Shown: piece after piece, positions 11,701 through 25,059 of the stretch | Layout: each line of letters begins with the position of its first letter | Numbering within the stretch: the stretch's first letter is position 1 | Assembly (NCBI GenBank): GCA_002751075.1 | Contig: NAOQ01000079.1 | Coordinates: forward strand, 87,835 to 151,834 | From: Ichthyophonus hoferi | Lineage: Eukaryota > Opisthokonta > Ichthyosporea > Ichthyophonida > Ichthyophonidae | DNA length: 64,000 nucleotides | Reading direction: 5' to 3' | Translations under genes and position numbers: made by a program | The notes under the pieces: generated by a model | Seen by the model: only the letters and a program-made list of their open reading frames with translations | Told to the model about the DNA's origin: nothing | Database searches by the model: none

Positions 11701-14700
11701 GTTTACACTCTTCCTCTCCTCTCTTTCTCTATTGCTTTTTTCTTTTGTTTTTTCTTTCACATCTGGTCACATGTCAGCACACTCTTGTATGTATGTTATA
11801 ACAACCCATTCTATCTAATCAAATAACTCTTTTTTATTTACTGTTATTTACTGTGACATGATGCTATTCAGGAAGCTGCCATGGTGGTTGGTATGGGTTT
11901 TGCAACCAATAGCACCATTATTCCCTCCCTTATGGGGAAAGACTGTCTGATCCTGAGTGATTCTTATAATCATTGCTCATTGGTTCTTGGAGCGAGAATG
12001 TCAGGGGCTCATATCCAGGTTTTCAAACATAATGGTAGGTCCTTGTTGCTATGGTTGCGTCTATCTGTCTTCTTATATAATGTGGGGGTATATAAAAATA
12101 TTCTCCTATGATGTGTAGTTTGTATAATCATCAGTCATTGGCCTCGAGGGTAGTATCTATTACCCAAGAGAAATAATATTTTTGAATACATGTTCTCTAG
12201 AAAAACATAATATTGTTTTAATATATTCTAATCTAGAAATTTTAAATAATCATTAACAATTGCTAATGCAAACTTCAATAAAGGATGGGCTAAAGTATTT
12301 TATGGTTAAAATACATCAATGTTGAATTGTTTTCTTATGCATGCATTATATTTATTGGAACAAATATAAGATGGAGCTTAGCAATAACATAATGATATTT
12401 ATTCTACATACACTTATTTATTATCATATATAGTTGCCTTTGTATATCATGCCTATGTGGGAATATATTTATTTATTTGGATTTAAATGAAAACCCATTG
12501 ACAGTTGTCTACAAGAAAGTGTGTGTAGAATTGGAATTTTAGTCTCTATCCCCTATTCAACGCACTGCTATAAACCCTTTAAATTCAAATGACAGAGTAT
12601 CTGTTAGGCCTTCTTTATTTTTTCTCATAGCTATTAAGTTACTTTACATATCAAACTCAAGAATATACAGCGCTGCATATAATTGTCATAATGTGTTGTT
12701 ATGTTTTTCCTATTAGGTTATCCTTTCCTTGAATGTCTTATTAAGATGTCTAAACGTTTAGGACCCATATTTCCTCCTCCTTGCTGCTTCCTTTGAATTT
12801 TTTGATATTTATCATTGCAACAACCTTCCTCACTCCATAAAGTTACAGTTAGTTGCTAATAAAACATGGACACAATTTCCTTAGACATGAAAGATCTGGA
12901 ATATTTGCTGAGGAGAGCCGTGTCGGAGGGAATGCCACGTACGCACCGTCCATACAAAAAGGTAAGAACAACAACTGATCCATGCAGTATACAGATATAT
13001 ATATATTTCTTATAATGAACGTAAACAACAAGTGAAAAGGGGAAAAAAAGATGAAATAGGAGTAAACCATATACTATAAAGAATGAAAGAGAAGAGAGAG
13101 AGAGAGAGAAAGACCTTTTAATATATATTAAAATAAGTTATGTATTTGCTGTATACGAGAAACCTGCACCAAAATAAATGTACAACCATTTGGTACTGAT
13201 GTGACTAGATATAAATTAATTGAAAAAGGAGAGAAAAGATAGAAAGAAAGAAAAGATAGAAAGATATATATATATATATATATATATGCATTGATGATGG
13301 ATATGGATTTAAACACGTCGCATTGTGCTATTATTGGGGTTGGCTCTGCACACTTACACCCGTGTATGTTTTTATTATTATCTATGACTACCAATATATA
13401 TATGTTATAAGAAAATTGTTTGTTTAAACTGTATTATTTATAAATGGCAAGTGTAAAAAGTTCTTGGTGCCATTATTCACATCAAGTTTAAGTAGAGATT
13501 TGATATTGAGGTGGGTTTAAATTATGTTTTAAACTATTATGATACCACTGCATAGTATATATAGATACTAATGTAATAATATGTAGATTATGGCTACCAT
13601 CGATGGATTAATTGCTGATCTTAGATCTTATTACAGTATTATTATTATTCCTCTTTTAATGTCTTGTATTATTTTGTATTTTATTGTCTTTTATTGTATT
13701 ATAATATATATATATATATATATATTTGCATACTATATAAGAAATGCATTCTTATATCGACGTACATATCTCTCCCTTAGATCCTGATTGTAGTAGAAGG
13801 CCTGTATAGTATGGAGGGAAGCACGTGCGACCTGAGAGCTATTATCCAATTGAAAAAGACCTACAAGGCTTATCTCTATCTGGATGAAGCCCATTCCGTT
13901 GGCGCCATGGGACCCAGTGGACGTGGTGTGTGCGAATATTGGGACGTGGATGTAAAGGATGTTGACATTATGATGGGAACATTTACTAAGAGTTTTGGTG
14001 CTGCTGGCGGATATGTAGCTGGATCTAAGGTAATAATACACTTAAATTATTATAGTATATAAGCAATCAAAAAATATATTCTTGTATAACATTTGTAATG
14101 TATAAATGTATTCATGGGAATTAAGTACGTCATAGAGGTAGGCAATTCTATAACATGGTTTTATTTGGTAGTGACAAAAATGAAAACATATCTCTAATCA
14201 TCTATTGTTTATTTGTATATATATATATATCTATATATCTCCAATTAATAATAATAGTAATAATAGTAACAAAGTATACAAGTACACATGTGCGTCCATA
14301 GCTTACATAAACATAATATATATATATATATATATACATACACATGTGCCTATAGTACCAATGGTTTAAAACTTGTAGATTTGGTTTTTATACCGTTTTT
14401 CTTATTGCAGTGAAGGATACAGGTCACTAAACCAGAAACTCTTTTATTTTTCAACTCTATTACTATTATTATTATTTAATACACACCTACCACGTGTGAA
14501 TGGTTGCTATGGTTACTGCCAGTGGGGTATGATAGAACAACCAGGTGGACCACAGTTTAGCCACTAGGCTGGTTATGAAGTCTTGGAAGTTGTTTTAAGA
14601 AGTAGGAAAAAGTTTTCTTGTTATCACATAGAGTTTGTGGCTAGATAGTCATATGGAAGTTTTTGGTGGTTTCATTATGAACCAAATATGATACTTATTA

Positions 14701-16505
14701 TTTTGTCTTGCATACTGCTTATGTCATAAACTGATAGGCTTCCATACATCCAACATTCACGTACACACATACACACATACATACATACATACATATTTCA
14801 TGTGTATATCACAGGTCTTGATTGATGGAATTCGGACCTTTTCACATGCTAGTGTATATGCTGCTACAATGTCCCCCCCTGTGGTAGCCCAAATTATGGC
14901 CAGCTTGAGGATTATCGATGGCCAGATGTGTGATGGAGAAGGCAGACAAAAAATCGTACAAACCCATGAAAACACACGCTATTTCAGAAAGAAAGTAAGT
15001 GTATGCATATATTATATACCATATTAGCGTATGAGATTTATCATTTACCTACATATGCTGAGATATTTCAACCCCTACAAATGTTTAGCCAAATACTTTA
15101 TGATGTCTTGTACAAAAGTACTTATTGCTTATGTAGCATTGTACCTTTAAATGTTAAGTAGTGTTTAGAATGAAATTTCAATCGGTAATTAAGAGTTGGA
15201 CATAAATTAGTGATAATTAGTTAATTACATTACATTACATCAATCTACCTTCACTTTTCCCGCCTATCATGATCTATGATAATTTGAATATTCCATTATA
15301 TTACAAGTTGTTATTTACGAGATATTCTGCTATATCCTGCTAAATCGTGTGATGGCAGTGTCTGGAAATGGGGTTCATCATTTACGGATCGGATGACTCT
15401 CCCGTTGTTCCACTCCTTCTCTACTACCCCGCCAAGATTGCGTATGTACATCCTGCATGCTTGTTATTATGTTTAGCCTTGATATACACATACACATATA
15501 TATAGATTGACTTCTTTGAGATTTCTCCGTTGCATTATTTCCATTATTTATGTACTATATTACTATATTACTATATTATTATACTACTACACTATTACAT
15601 CTTACACACGTAGTTGTCCTCCTACTCTTCTTTCTATTCTTTGGTTTTCTCCTTCATTTTTTTTTCTGGAGGGTCCAGGTTTTACTTGGTTACATTTACT
15701 AAATATTCTTTGATGTGGTACTTAAAGTTGTTATCTAAAGGCAAATGAATCTATATCCAATTATTTAGTTTTTAATTATATTTACTAATTATCATTACCT
15801 TACTATTGCAACCATCAGAGCGTTCAGCCGTGAAATGCTGGCTCGTGGGATTGGAGTTGTGGTAGTGGGATATCCAGCCACTCCCATTGTCAGCTCACGT
15901 GCGCGATTTTGTATGAGTGCCTCGCATACTCGTAAGTTGGCGCTAATGTACTCTAAATATATTGGGCAATCCATGTTTTCATAGTTGCACATAGGAATAT
16001 GCTTTGTATGAGCATATCTGACTCATGCAAATATTTTAATGCGTTATGTACATGGGGGTTTAGGTTATATGAATGAGTTTATGTATACGTACTTTTGTTT
16101 TACTGGTGGGCACGATTGACAGGAGAAAATGAAAAGTGGGATGTGATAGATGGTGGTTTTATATATGAATCTAATAGGATAGGATACTGTTGTTGGTATG
16201 TGTATGAATTTATTCATGTTCTGTGACACTAAGGTTAAAAGTGCGTATCTGACTACAAATATTACATAATTTTTAATAACTTGATAATTAATATGCGTGA
16301 GTGGGTAAAGTAAGCATCTACACTTCATGAAAAGAGAAGAGAAAATAAAACGTAATACATCTTGTACCTCGTGATATTAATTAATTAACCACTGACAGGC
16401 GAGGATCTTGATTGGACGCTTAAGGCATTGGATGAAGTGGGGGATATTCTACGTCTTAAATACTCCAAACAACCTTATGTTTTGGGCCACTTGGAACAAG
16501 ATTAA
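8730..16505 (+). CDS. LCB2: Serine palmitoyltransferase subunit 2 (LCB2), 12 exons
   Basis: LCB2 is the PLP-dependent subunit of serine palmitoyltransferase, which condenses serine with palmitoyl-CoA on the ER in the first step of sphingolipid synthesis. Exons: 8730-8816 (or 8831), 9526-9705, 10407-10561, 11247-11361, 11571-11657, 11872-12034, 12885-12961, 13781-14029, 14815-14994, 15359-15441, 15819-15931, 16399-16505. They join in phase to about 531 residues, near the usual 560. Visible features are a membrane segment at about 49-65 ([17 protein letters not shown]), GSYNYLGFA, the [12 protein letters not shown] block, the Schiff-base lysine (about 358) in [13 protein letters not shown], and [12 protein letters not shown] near the end. 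Exon 1 ends either at a GC donor (AAG|GCATGT) or at ATG|GTCAGA; both keep frame. Relative to homologues, the EYG-TCS junction of exons 4 and 5 looks about two residues short. Confidence 0.95.
15057..15250 (+). mobile_element. LTR fragment, family B, inside LCB2 intron 9
   Basis: Starting at GAGATATTTCAACCCCTACA, it follows the first 190 or so bases of the LTR at 2118-2735 closely, with shared blocks TCTTGTACAAAA, TACTTATTG and TAGTGTTTAGAATGA in order. It stops before the second half of that LTR. It lies wholly within the intron between exons ending at 14994 and starting at 15359, so it need not disturb LCB2. Confidence 0.65.
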
Positions 16506-16804
16506 AAATATGTGTTAACTGTGTACATACCTATCCCTATCTATATGTCGTTTTTTTTTTTTTTTAGTCTATTGTTAGAGTTTGTCCACAGATTGCTAAC
16601 CCCACATTTAATTGAAAGGTTACTAGATCAGTATATGTTATTGGACCATTGGAGCACTGGTGGGCCTATGTAATTCCATATAAGGTATTGCTAAAACTGT
16701 GTTGGGGTATTTCCATTTGACAAGCTTTCAATTTACCTGGATGTGATAAATGTATTTCCATCAATCATGTTGTGAGATATGATGAATTTACCGAGAAAAA
16801 AAAA

Positions 16805-17667
16805 ATGTCTGGGGCAAGGAAAATTAAAAAACCATTTGCCACCGAAAGGATTCTACGGTTTGCCAGCAGTCCGTAAGGCTACTCCTTTCTATTCCTTGTT
16901 TGGGAGAATTGAATAATATTGTTTAAAATGCACACTGAACTGGTAGCTAACAATTTTTTTGGATGCATATTTATATATAACTATAGTTCCAAAGCAATAA
17001 CTCGTTCGTCTTTCTAACCATATAATTTTTCTTCTATTACATCAGTCAAACAGTTAAGTGGTAGGAAATAATGTGGAAGTCGTAAGTCCAGGACAGGAAG
17101 GGCATTTTTGGCCACCACCACATTAAGATATAACATACAAGTTACAAACAATTTTATCATCTTCATTCTCAGTAATCATGTGATTATGGTAATGATAGCT
17201 AAAAGTAAATGAAATGACCATGAACGGTACATGGTATGCAATTTGTGAAGAGGTTTCAAATAGGTTACTGTCCATTAGCATCCAATTAAAGTCATGTTAC
17301 AGTCATGAGGGGCAGTGTCATTGGTCGTTACCTGGCTCATCAATTGCCTCACCCAAGTGAAAGGCATAAGGTTGGTATCCCTTCCTCTGTTGTTCACAAT
17401 TCGTATGTTGTATTAAGACCAAAGGTGAGTTGGAGAATGTCATAAAATGCATATTCTAAATGATGTTTGGTGTTCTAAGGTTGAATAGTAGTAGTAGTAT
17501 ACGTAGATGTGTTGATGGCACTGAAGATATTTGCCTAAAAGATAAATAAAGTTGACTTTGAAATTCTGATTCCTCTTTTTCATGCTGCTGAGACTTGGAG
17601 AAAAATCACTGTTAAGCAATTTTTCAACTTGCAACAACGTAGTGGGGGTTATGGGGTGTTATATTAG
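16805..17667 (+). CDS. Small three-exon gene, unknown 85-residue basic protein
   Basis: I do not recognise this protein. Exons 16805-16872, 17310-17424 and 17593-17667 join in phase. The first encodes MSGARKIKKPFATERILRF and ends at a GTAAGG donor. The second runs from GSVIGRYLAHQLPHPSERHK to VVLRPK, with a strong GTGAGT donor. The third encodes TWRKITVKQFFNLQQRSG and stops at GVLY. The start follows an A-rich run (AAAAATGTC), 300 bp downstream of LCB2 on the same strand. The product is small, basic and without membrane segments; the composition would suit a mitochondrial or ribosomal small protein, but that is a guess. An alternative last exon at about 17683-17780 (phase 0, starting ICANVDMLNKYP and ending LKLDDK) also fits exon 2. 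It could equally be a chance chain of short open stretches. Confidence 0.5.
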
Positions 17668-19319
17668 GTATCTGAAAGATATGTGCCAATGTAGACATGC
17701 TGAATAAGTACCCGAACGTCTCGCCTAAGATATTAGATAAAGGTAACAATCCTGACGACTTGAAATTGGATGATAAATAGTCCAAAGGTTTGATAGGGTC
17801 AGAGCACTATTTTCAATCTAAGACATGGTTGATTGTTGTGGTCAGTGATCCACTAGCTAATTGTCACCTTTGGAACAAAGATTGGTTGTAAGCGCCTTGT
17901 CTTGGTAAAGGGCATCTGTGACTATTTACAGGTCTGTAACAAATTCAGAGTAAGGAAAAGTTTATTTTCTTTACTCGCAAAGTTCTACAATCAGGGGCAT
18001 CCATGCAAGTGATATTCCTACTACCTTAACAAGCTTCTCTACATGTTCAAGCATTTCTTGAGATAAAGCAGTACCATTGCCGAGGCTTTTGTCATCAAGT
18101 CTGCATCTTGTCATTTAAATTGCCTATTATCTATTATTTATCTACTTTGATCAAACCCCTCTCTCAGAAAACATCCATCTAGTGCATACCTACCTTTTAT
18201 ATTCTGAATTTATGCAGATTAACTTATGAACATTTAAAGACCATATATTTTCATCTATAAATATATGGCAACAGATTATGAGCATTGTCAGACGGTAACT
18301 ATAGGGCACATATTCAAACGATAGGCTATTTGATTAAGAAAGCCTTGACACTAGACAAACCCGACACTTTATTAAGACCAATAGATAGGACAGACTTATA
18401 ACTAAACCAAAACCTTAGCCTAAGTCGGAATGGAAATGACTCTTGTAAATCCTTTTTGAAAGGATGATCCTACCTTCCTTAAATTGTTCATAATAGGTAT
18501 ATGTAGATAAATAAAGTATGCACTATCATTCATAAAAATACTTGGCTAATTCTATTTAAAACACCACCTCGTATCGCTCACACTATCCCTTATATATCCA
18601 AACAATTTTTTTAAACTTGAAAAGTATCATATTCATCAGATCTACACTATGTTCCTACTTCACTAGTCTTTTTTTCACCTCCTATTCCTAAGTCTATATT
18701 TCTTCCATAGCCCTGCACTCTACCTAATACCTTGACAAATACAAGGAAGAGGAGAAGAATGCGAGTATTAGAGAGTGTATGCTTCAAATTTTTTATCAGC
18801 TAGTTTTCAATTACATGATATTTGATCAAATAGCACATAAGTGAAAACAGCCTATTAAGATTAGTACTGATAGACGAAATTAAAGTGGTAAAATTCTAAC
18901 ATGTTAACATTCAATAATAAGGATTAAAGATCCATATTATTGAAAAGCCCTTTCCATAAATATCAAAATGAAAAAAGAACTAACGGAGTTATCTTCAACA
19001 TCTCTATATATCAAATATATGTTGATGGGATACACAAAACCAGTACGTTGTGGGTAGGATGCCTTTTGAGTGTTCGAAGTAGATTGGCTAATGACAATTG
19101 CCCTGGTTGAAGCAATATTTGTTAATTGAGGATGTGAGTAATATGGCCACACAAATGGATGAGGAAACTTTAGGGTCAATTGTAACTCGTCAAGTAGCAG
19201 TAGCAGTGGTCGTTACAAAATGGTTTGACATGAAGGCCCGTCATTTATAAACCTGTAATAAATAGATTTATCACTGTATATAAAATGAATGCTTCCAAAA
19301 TTATCCTTCCTGATATATC
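17668..19319. other. Spacer with short open stretches, no firm gene
   Basis: AT-rich region. Short coding-looking stretches occur on both strands: plus 17683-17780 (a possible alternative last exon of the preceding gene) and minus 17960-18120. None forms a complete gene model. Debris of older elements is likely, but I cannot name it. Confidence 0.35.
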
Positions 19320-19740
19320 CTAGGAATTTAATGCACAGTCTATTAGAACTGCTTAATGGCATTGGAAATTTCTATGTAAATGTATTCACTACAAATCGAT
19401 TAGGTTCATAATTCCACAATTACTGCTTTCTATAATGCCAATTTTGCTGCCAACCCACAATCAGCTTGCAATATATCCAGGTACATATATACTTAGCCGA
19501 TAGACCAATCGATTGGTTATCCAAGAAGCGGTCAATCACTGTTCTATCTACTACAAAAAGAGAGTATATCTCCATGTCAACAAATTGCCTACCATTGGCT
19601 CACTACTAAAAAGTTTATGCATCAACGTCAAATGTGTCCTAATAAGGACACAAAGCCTTAGATCATTTAAAAAATTAAGATCGAGTTAAGATTAACCAAT
19701 TCTAGTGAACCTCCATAATCTCCTGTAAATTGTACTAGCC
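19320..19740 (+). mobile_element. Copia fossil, RNase H fragment
   Basis: The plus strand shows copia RNase H features in order: a YNANFAANPQS segment corresponding to the usual YSDADWAGDP region, then DWLSKKRSITVLSTTKREYI (usual SWSSKKQ...LSSTEAEY). It is a small broken piece with no LTR seen, lying just before a longer copy. Confidence 0.65.
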
Positions 19741-20379
19741 AATATGGATCTATATGACCGTCTCTGTTTTAACCAAAGTATTAAACATAACTACATTAAT
19801 ATTCACAATAAATAACAATTGTGAAAAGGATAAGAGGAACGAAAACAGTCAATGAAGAACACGGACAAACCGTTCTAAACAAAGCATTACACTTCTTATT
19901 ATTTGTTAGCAATATCCTATATATATTCTGTTGATGTTTAGAAGATATTTTGTCTGAATTATATATCCATCGTGATTTATTGTGATGTCTGGTTCTTTGT
20001 TGGTACTTGAAGATAAGCATCAGCATTCTATAGATTTTTCTTCTATCAAGAATACATAGAACTATTTAGCTACTTTTGATAGAAATAACAATTATTGCAT
20101 ACACACAGGTTTAGCACATCTCACTGACTGTTTACAATGTGCTGTTTTCACTTTTGCATTTAAGCATATTAAGGTAGGAATTTCTCCTCGACTAGTAGTT
20201 AATTATAGCCACTATAAATATTTAGAGATAGACCCAGCACACACACTTTCTCTTAGATTATGATTGTCTCATTTTTTTATTTAAAGTTGTTCAGATCATT
20301 ATTTGTGACCATTAATTACAATCGTAAGCTGATTTAATTATTTGCTACGAGTTTCGATCAACATCATGTGATCTTTTGA
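19741..20379. other. Spacer before the longer copia copy
   Basis: AT-rich sequence in which I could identify neither a 5' LTR for the following copia copy nor a gene. Gag sequence too worn to read may be present. Confidence 0.3.
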
Positions 20380-23300
20380 TTCTCAAGGTCCTTTTGATTC
20401 CGCAGTGCCACTATCCCAAAGATCACATCTTTTACAATATAGTAAGCTACATTCAAGCCAAAGGCAGCCCTAACTATGGCAAAAGCATTGATAAGCTTTT
20501 AAACACAAGAAAACAGCAATGGGCTGATGCAGGATTTATCTAGTTTTATAACTGATCAACCAAGGATCCCACAATTGTGATTGCACATGTAGGTCAAATT
20601 GCCAAGAAAGAGGAGTTCCCCAAAGGGATCTTCATACTAGACTCTGGTGCTGGCATGCACATCTGCTCCACACTAGTTGCTTTCACAGAGAACATTCCTT
20701 TTCATGTCCTGATTATGATGCGGGATGGTAACATGATCTTGGCAATGTTGATAGGGACCATTATGTTGAGATCATATCTGAACGATCAGAACATTACCCT
20801 AAAACAGGACCTATATGTGGAGTCTACCCCCAATAGTCTTTTCTCCATCCTTTCCCTAAATGGGTAAGATGTGGTCACCACTTTTTCTGCCAATTTAGTG
20901 ATAGTTGTAGTTGATGGACATAATATTATTTTAGGGTGACCCTATAGGAACAACCTTTACATTCTCAATTCCAATATTGTTCTCCCATCCACACTCTTCT
21001 GCAAGCCAATCATACTAGCAAACCAAATATCAACATTTCTAAAAACGTAGGCTACCTATGACATCGTGTATGGCCCCACAGTCACACGTTTCCTAATACA
21101 TACAGTGTGGCACCACATATTCATATATCCATCTGACACATGTTTTTGGCAGGTCTTATTGCATTACAAGCAATCAGTGACAACCAACGACATCTTGCCA
21201 TGCAATAACTGTGTTATTTTCAAAATCATCAAAGTGGAGTTCTAATGCATAGCAAGATGCTTGTCACGTCAACTGGAAAAATTATATAGTGACATTATCA
21301 GTCTGCTTATGAAATTAAAGGGCAACTCCTGCTGTATGATGACCTTCATAGATTACTATACGCACTACACAATTGTTTATGGCATAGTACATAAAGGTAA
21401 TGTTTTCAACTGTTTTAAAATATTCAAAGAGGTAGCAGAATTACAGCACTCACCCCTCTTCTTAGAACAAGGATGAAAATATTTCAACAGAATACATCAA
21501 ACGTATCTTAATGAGAATGGAATCTCCCATTTCACTGCCTTGTCATATGTGGCATAAAGCAATAGCTTGAGTAAAAGAATGAACCATTGGCTTCTTCAGA
21601 TGTCATGAGCATTCGTATACCAGGCAAATGTGTTGCCATATTTCAGAAGCTACACGTTCAATGTGGTGATATACACACACAACATTCATCCAACATCAAC
21701 CATATGCACTTACACTGTACCATATAAATTATGGCAGAAAACCAGGGAGTCAATAGAAACATTGTGTACCTTTGTATGCACGGCCTAGTACAAACTGGAC
21801 AACATTGCCATCAAAGACAAGTTTTCTCCTAGAGGATGGTTGGGGGTACTACTAGGATGACACATTAAAGCCAGTGTGGATAGTCATGGAATGGGCAACA
21901 CACAACATTACAACATGAAGAAACATTCCATTATTTAAAAAACAATTCCTCTATGTAAAAGAAAAACAGAAAATTGCTCAATGAGACTTCTTGTAAGTCA
22001 TATAGGGGAACATTTTCACTGAGGGAGTGACTGCGGAAGAGGTACTGACTTTTCATTTACTATCACCCCTAAACTATGATACGGATAAATCCTTAAACAA
22101 CAACCACTCCATGAAGGATCTGTGAATGGGTACCATTAGCGATATCAATACATCACCATTGTCACCTCATAATGCCCTTAATTTACATCCTCCAAGAATC
22201 TTAAAGTATTTTCCTGAGTCAGTGGAGGAGACTGTAACAGATTCATTAGACAGCAGCTAGGATGATGACATCCCATCAGACAACAAATAGCAGAACAACA
22301 TGCATGAGAGTGATTGAAATATGATCCCTTAATAAAAAGAAGCAGTACTAGATACACTTCAACGCATACTCTGTACTGAAAACTATCACTCATCATTCAT
22401 AACAGCAGTGGCCACACTTACAATTTTCCCTCAATATGAAACATCTGGAATTTTGGTCCAAGGGAGATACACATGTTATGAAGGTACATCACAAGATGCA
22501 GTGGATCTAAGCAATGGACACAGAGATGGTCGCTCTTAGTGAGTATGCCACAAGGGCCCTGATTGGGTAACCACCTGCAATAGCTGCAGTTCTGTATAGC
22601 TTGTGTGCTTTCCATTAGATGTATGATAATAAAAACAAGCTGTTGGGCACAAGGCACACTTAGTTGCACAATGATCCTATGAAAGTCTTGTGTGCTCATT
22701 TTGGATTATTAGACTATTGTTAAACATAGCAGAAGCCTGAGGATATAACTCATCACGGCTTAACATTAAACCACCTATTCGGATAGTTGCTTAGATGCAC
22801 CAGTGTATCTAGAGCAACCACCAATGTTCATGGAACCAGATCAACGGGGACACGTCTGCAGCGTAAGTAGAAGCCTATATGGGCTACATGCCTCTGGGTT
22901 ACTCTGAAACAGAGCACTAAATAGCTTTCTATGGTCAACGTATTTTTATTTCATAGAGACCAATCTTTGACTGCACAATTTACATTGGAAAAACAGATTT
23001 CATATGTATCTGTATCTTTGTTGATAATACACTTATCTGCTCAGAAAACATCGAAATTAAAAGTAGTTTATCGACTTGATTTCTGTTAAATACCTCACTA
23101 AGTCCATAAGATCTCCAAGCTCCTTCCTCACGTACACAATCAGTAGGAACCCAGAAAGATGCACCCTACTGTTTTAATGGGGATTAAAAATCAAATTGGT
23201 CAAGAGCTATGGCCAACATAATGGGCAATCAATTTACGTACCCCTTCTTGCAGAACCTATACAGTCTACAAAAATAAAGACACCACAACAGCAGCCATGT

Positions 23301-24300
23301 GACTTTCTGAATATGCTTCTCTCATAGGATGTTTGAACTGTATTATCCAGAATCAACTTTAGCATAGCCTTCCTTACCAGGTATTCTGCCAAACCTAACC
23401 TCAATCATTATGAAACATTCCTTCATCTTCTAAGGTACTTAAACACATAGCTAGCAAAGACAAGCCTGACTCCATCAATCTGATCAACTAAGCTGACGCA
23501 AACTTTTTAACATGAGGATATAACAATGCCAAAAGTACCAGTAGCTATTTCATCTTTCGAAATGAAGGATTGCTGGTTCGGAACAGCCAAAAACAAACTA
23601 TATATGCACTATCATTAATAAAGAGGAAATCCGTGAGCATGATAACACAACAAATTGAGTATATTGCAGCATCAATACATCAAATGGGCTTTGACATTGG
23701 GAGAGTGTTACTGTACAGAAATAGTACATGTACCATATGACTATGCAGCAGGATGCGTGTCCCCAGAAACACATGCCACATAACTGTTTATTTCCAGTAC
23801 ATCGGAAAACTTATAAGCAATAATAAAATTGAAGTCAGGAGCATCACATTCAAGAATCAAGCTGCTGACTGTCTAACCAAGCTTTTTGGACCTGGACTAT
23901 TCCATGTAGTCAAGAAATTCCTAAGTTTACAAATACAACTATGGGCAAATCAATTTCCTGGATCAGATCCAGGAAAAATCAGCATGGCCAGATTGTTGAA
24001 TTGACAGCCTTTCTTCATTTGTTTTTGGCTCTCTCTAATATTGCAGGGAATGGGAGTGTTACAAGACTGTCAACTCTGAAGGAACAAATAATGTAACTGA
24101 CAAGCTGGTAGTTTGCAAGCACTTAAGTGAATTGGCTAATGAGGCATTCAAATAATTACACTGTAGTATAAGATATTGAAATAGGATCAGGCACTCTTAG
24201 TAGGTCTCTGTTATATATCTTTCATGAATTGTATTAGTCAATAAGAATATTTATGAATGGTCCCATTTAGGTTATTGAACACAGCTCTATGGGTGTTAAC
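20380..24300 (+). mobile_element. Ty1/copia retroelement fossil with 3' LTR (family A)
   Basis: The most complete copia copy in the window. In order on the plus strand: a zinc-knuckle-like CHYPKDH near 20405; a protease block with FILDSGAGMHIC near 20630; an integrase region around 21250-21900 (FIDYYTHYTIVY); RT remains around 22850-23170; the pol tail with FKNQAADCLTKLFGPGLF near 23860; a purine-rich tract; and the start of the 3' LTR at 24057 (TGTTACAAGACTGTCAA). It is broken, with many breaks, and was not seen with a 5' LTR. It clearly cannot be recent. The right edge is approximate. Confidence 0.8.
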
Positions 24301-25059
24301 TAAAAAATCACACTTGCGGTAAAACAAAGTATTAAAGAAAACCAAAATCAACAATGAAGGAACCTGCTTAGAGATACACGGTATCAATAGCAAAATATAA
24401 AATTCTCGTGAACGCACATGAAAATATTTTGCATTTAATTATACATATATAAATCTATGTAATAACCACATCGTTATTGTAATGTCTAATCCACCACTGC
24501 TTCTCGCATATGTTAATCAGTGTCCAGATCTCTCGTTTGTTTAGAACTCGGAAGACTGCTTAATAACATTAAATAGCAAAGATAGTTATTATTTTCATTG
24601 TAATATATTACCCCTTACTGATCGATCTCATTGTGCAATTTCCACATTCACATCTAAGCGCATCAAAGGCATCTATCCCTTCTGAGTTAAAATAAAGATA
24701 TAATTACGACAGCCAGTTAACTGGAGAATGAGTACTTTTCATGCGATTTTAGGTCTTTTTTGTCTTCATATGTCATTGTCAAGTGAATACTAAACTGTTT
24801 TTAGTTAGTTGAAATTGAAACTTAAGGTTTATGATCTGACTGAAATTTAATTTACTTGCCAAAAAATATTTAAATCCTTTTGAAGTATATATTTGGTGTT
24901 ACTCTAAACATCCGAAGTCTGGCCTTACTGCACTTTTTGTTTATCACTATGTTACAAGGCTGATCATTCAATCAATTCATAGAAATAACTAACATTAAAA
25001 GCACAACCAATCAGATACTATACAGATATTGCTCAATTAGTAATTGGACAATTTGGAAT
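24301..25059. other. Spacer between two copia fossils
   Basis: AT-rich sequence of about 750 bp with no coding signal. It may include the rest of the preceding LTR. A CCAATCA word lies near 25012. Confidence 0.35.

Noticed and set aside
13128-13394. 88-codon minus-strand frame
   Set aside because: In an LCB2 intron and built around TA and GA simple repeats.
17630-18120. Minus-strand gene from short open stretches
   Set aside because: The stretches do not join through sensible splice sites and overlap the better plus-strand model at 16805-17667.
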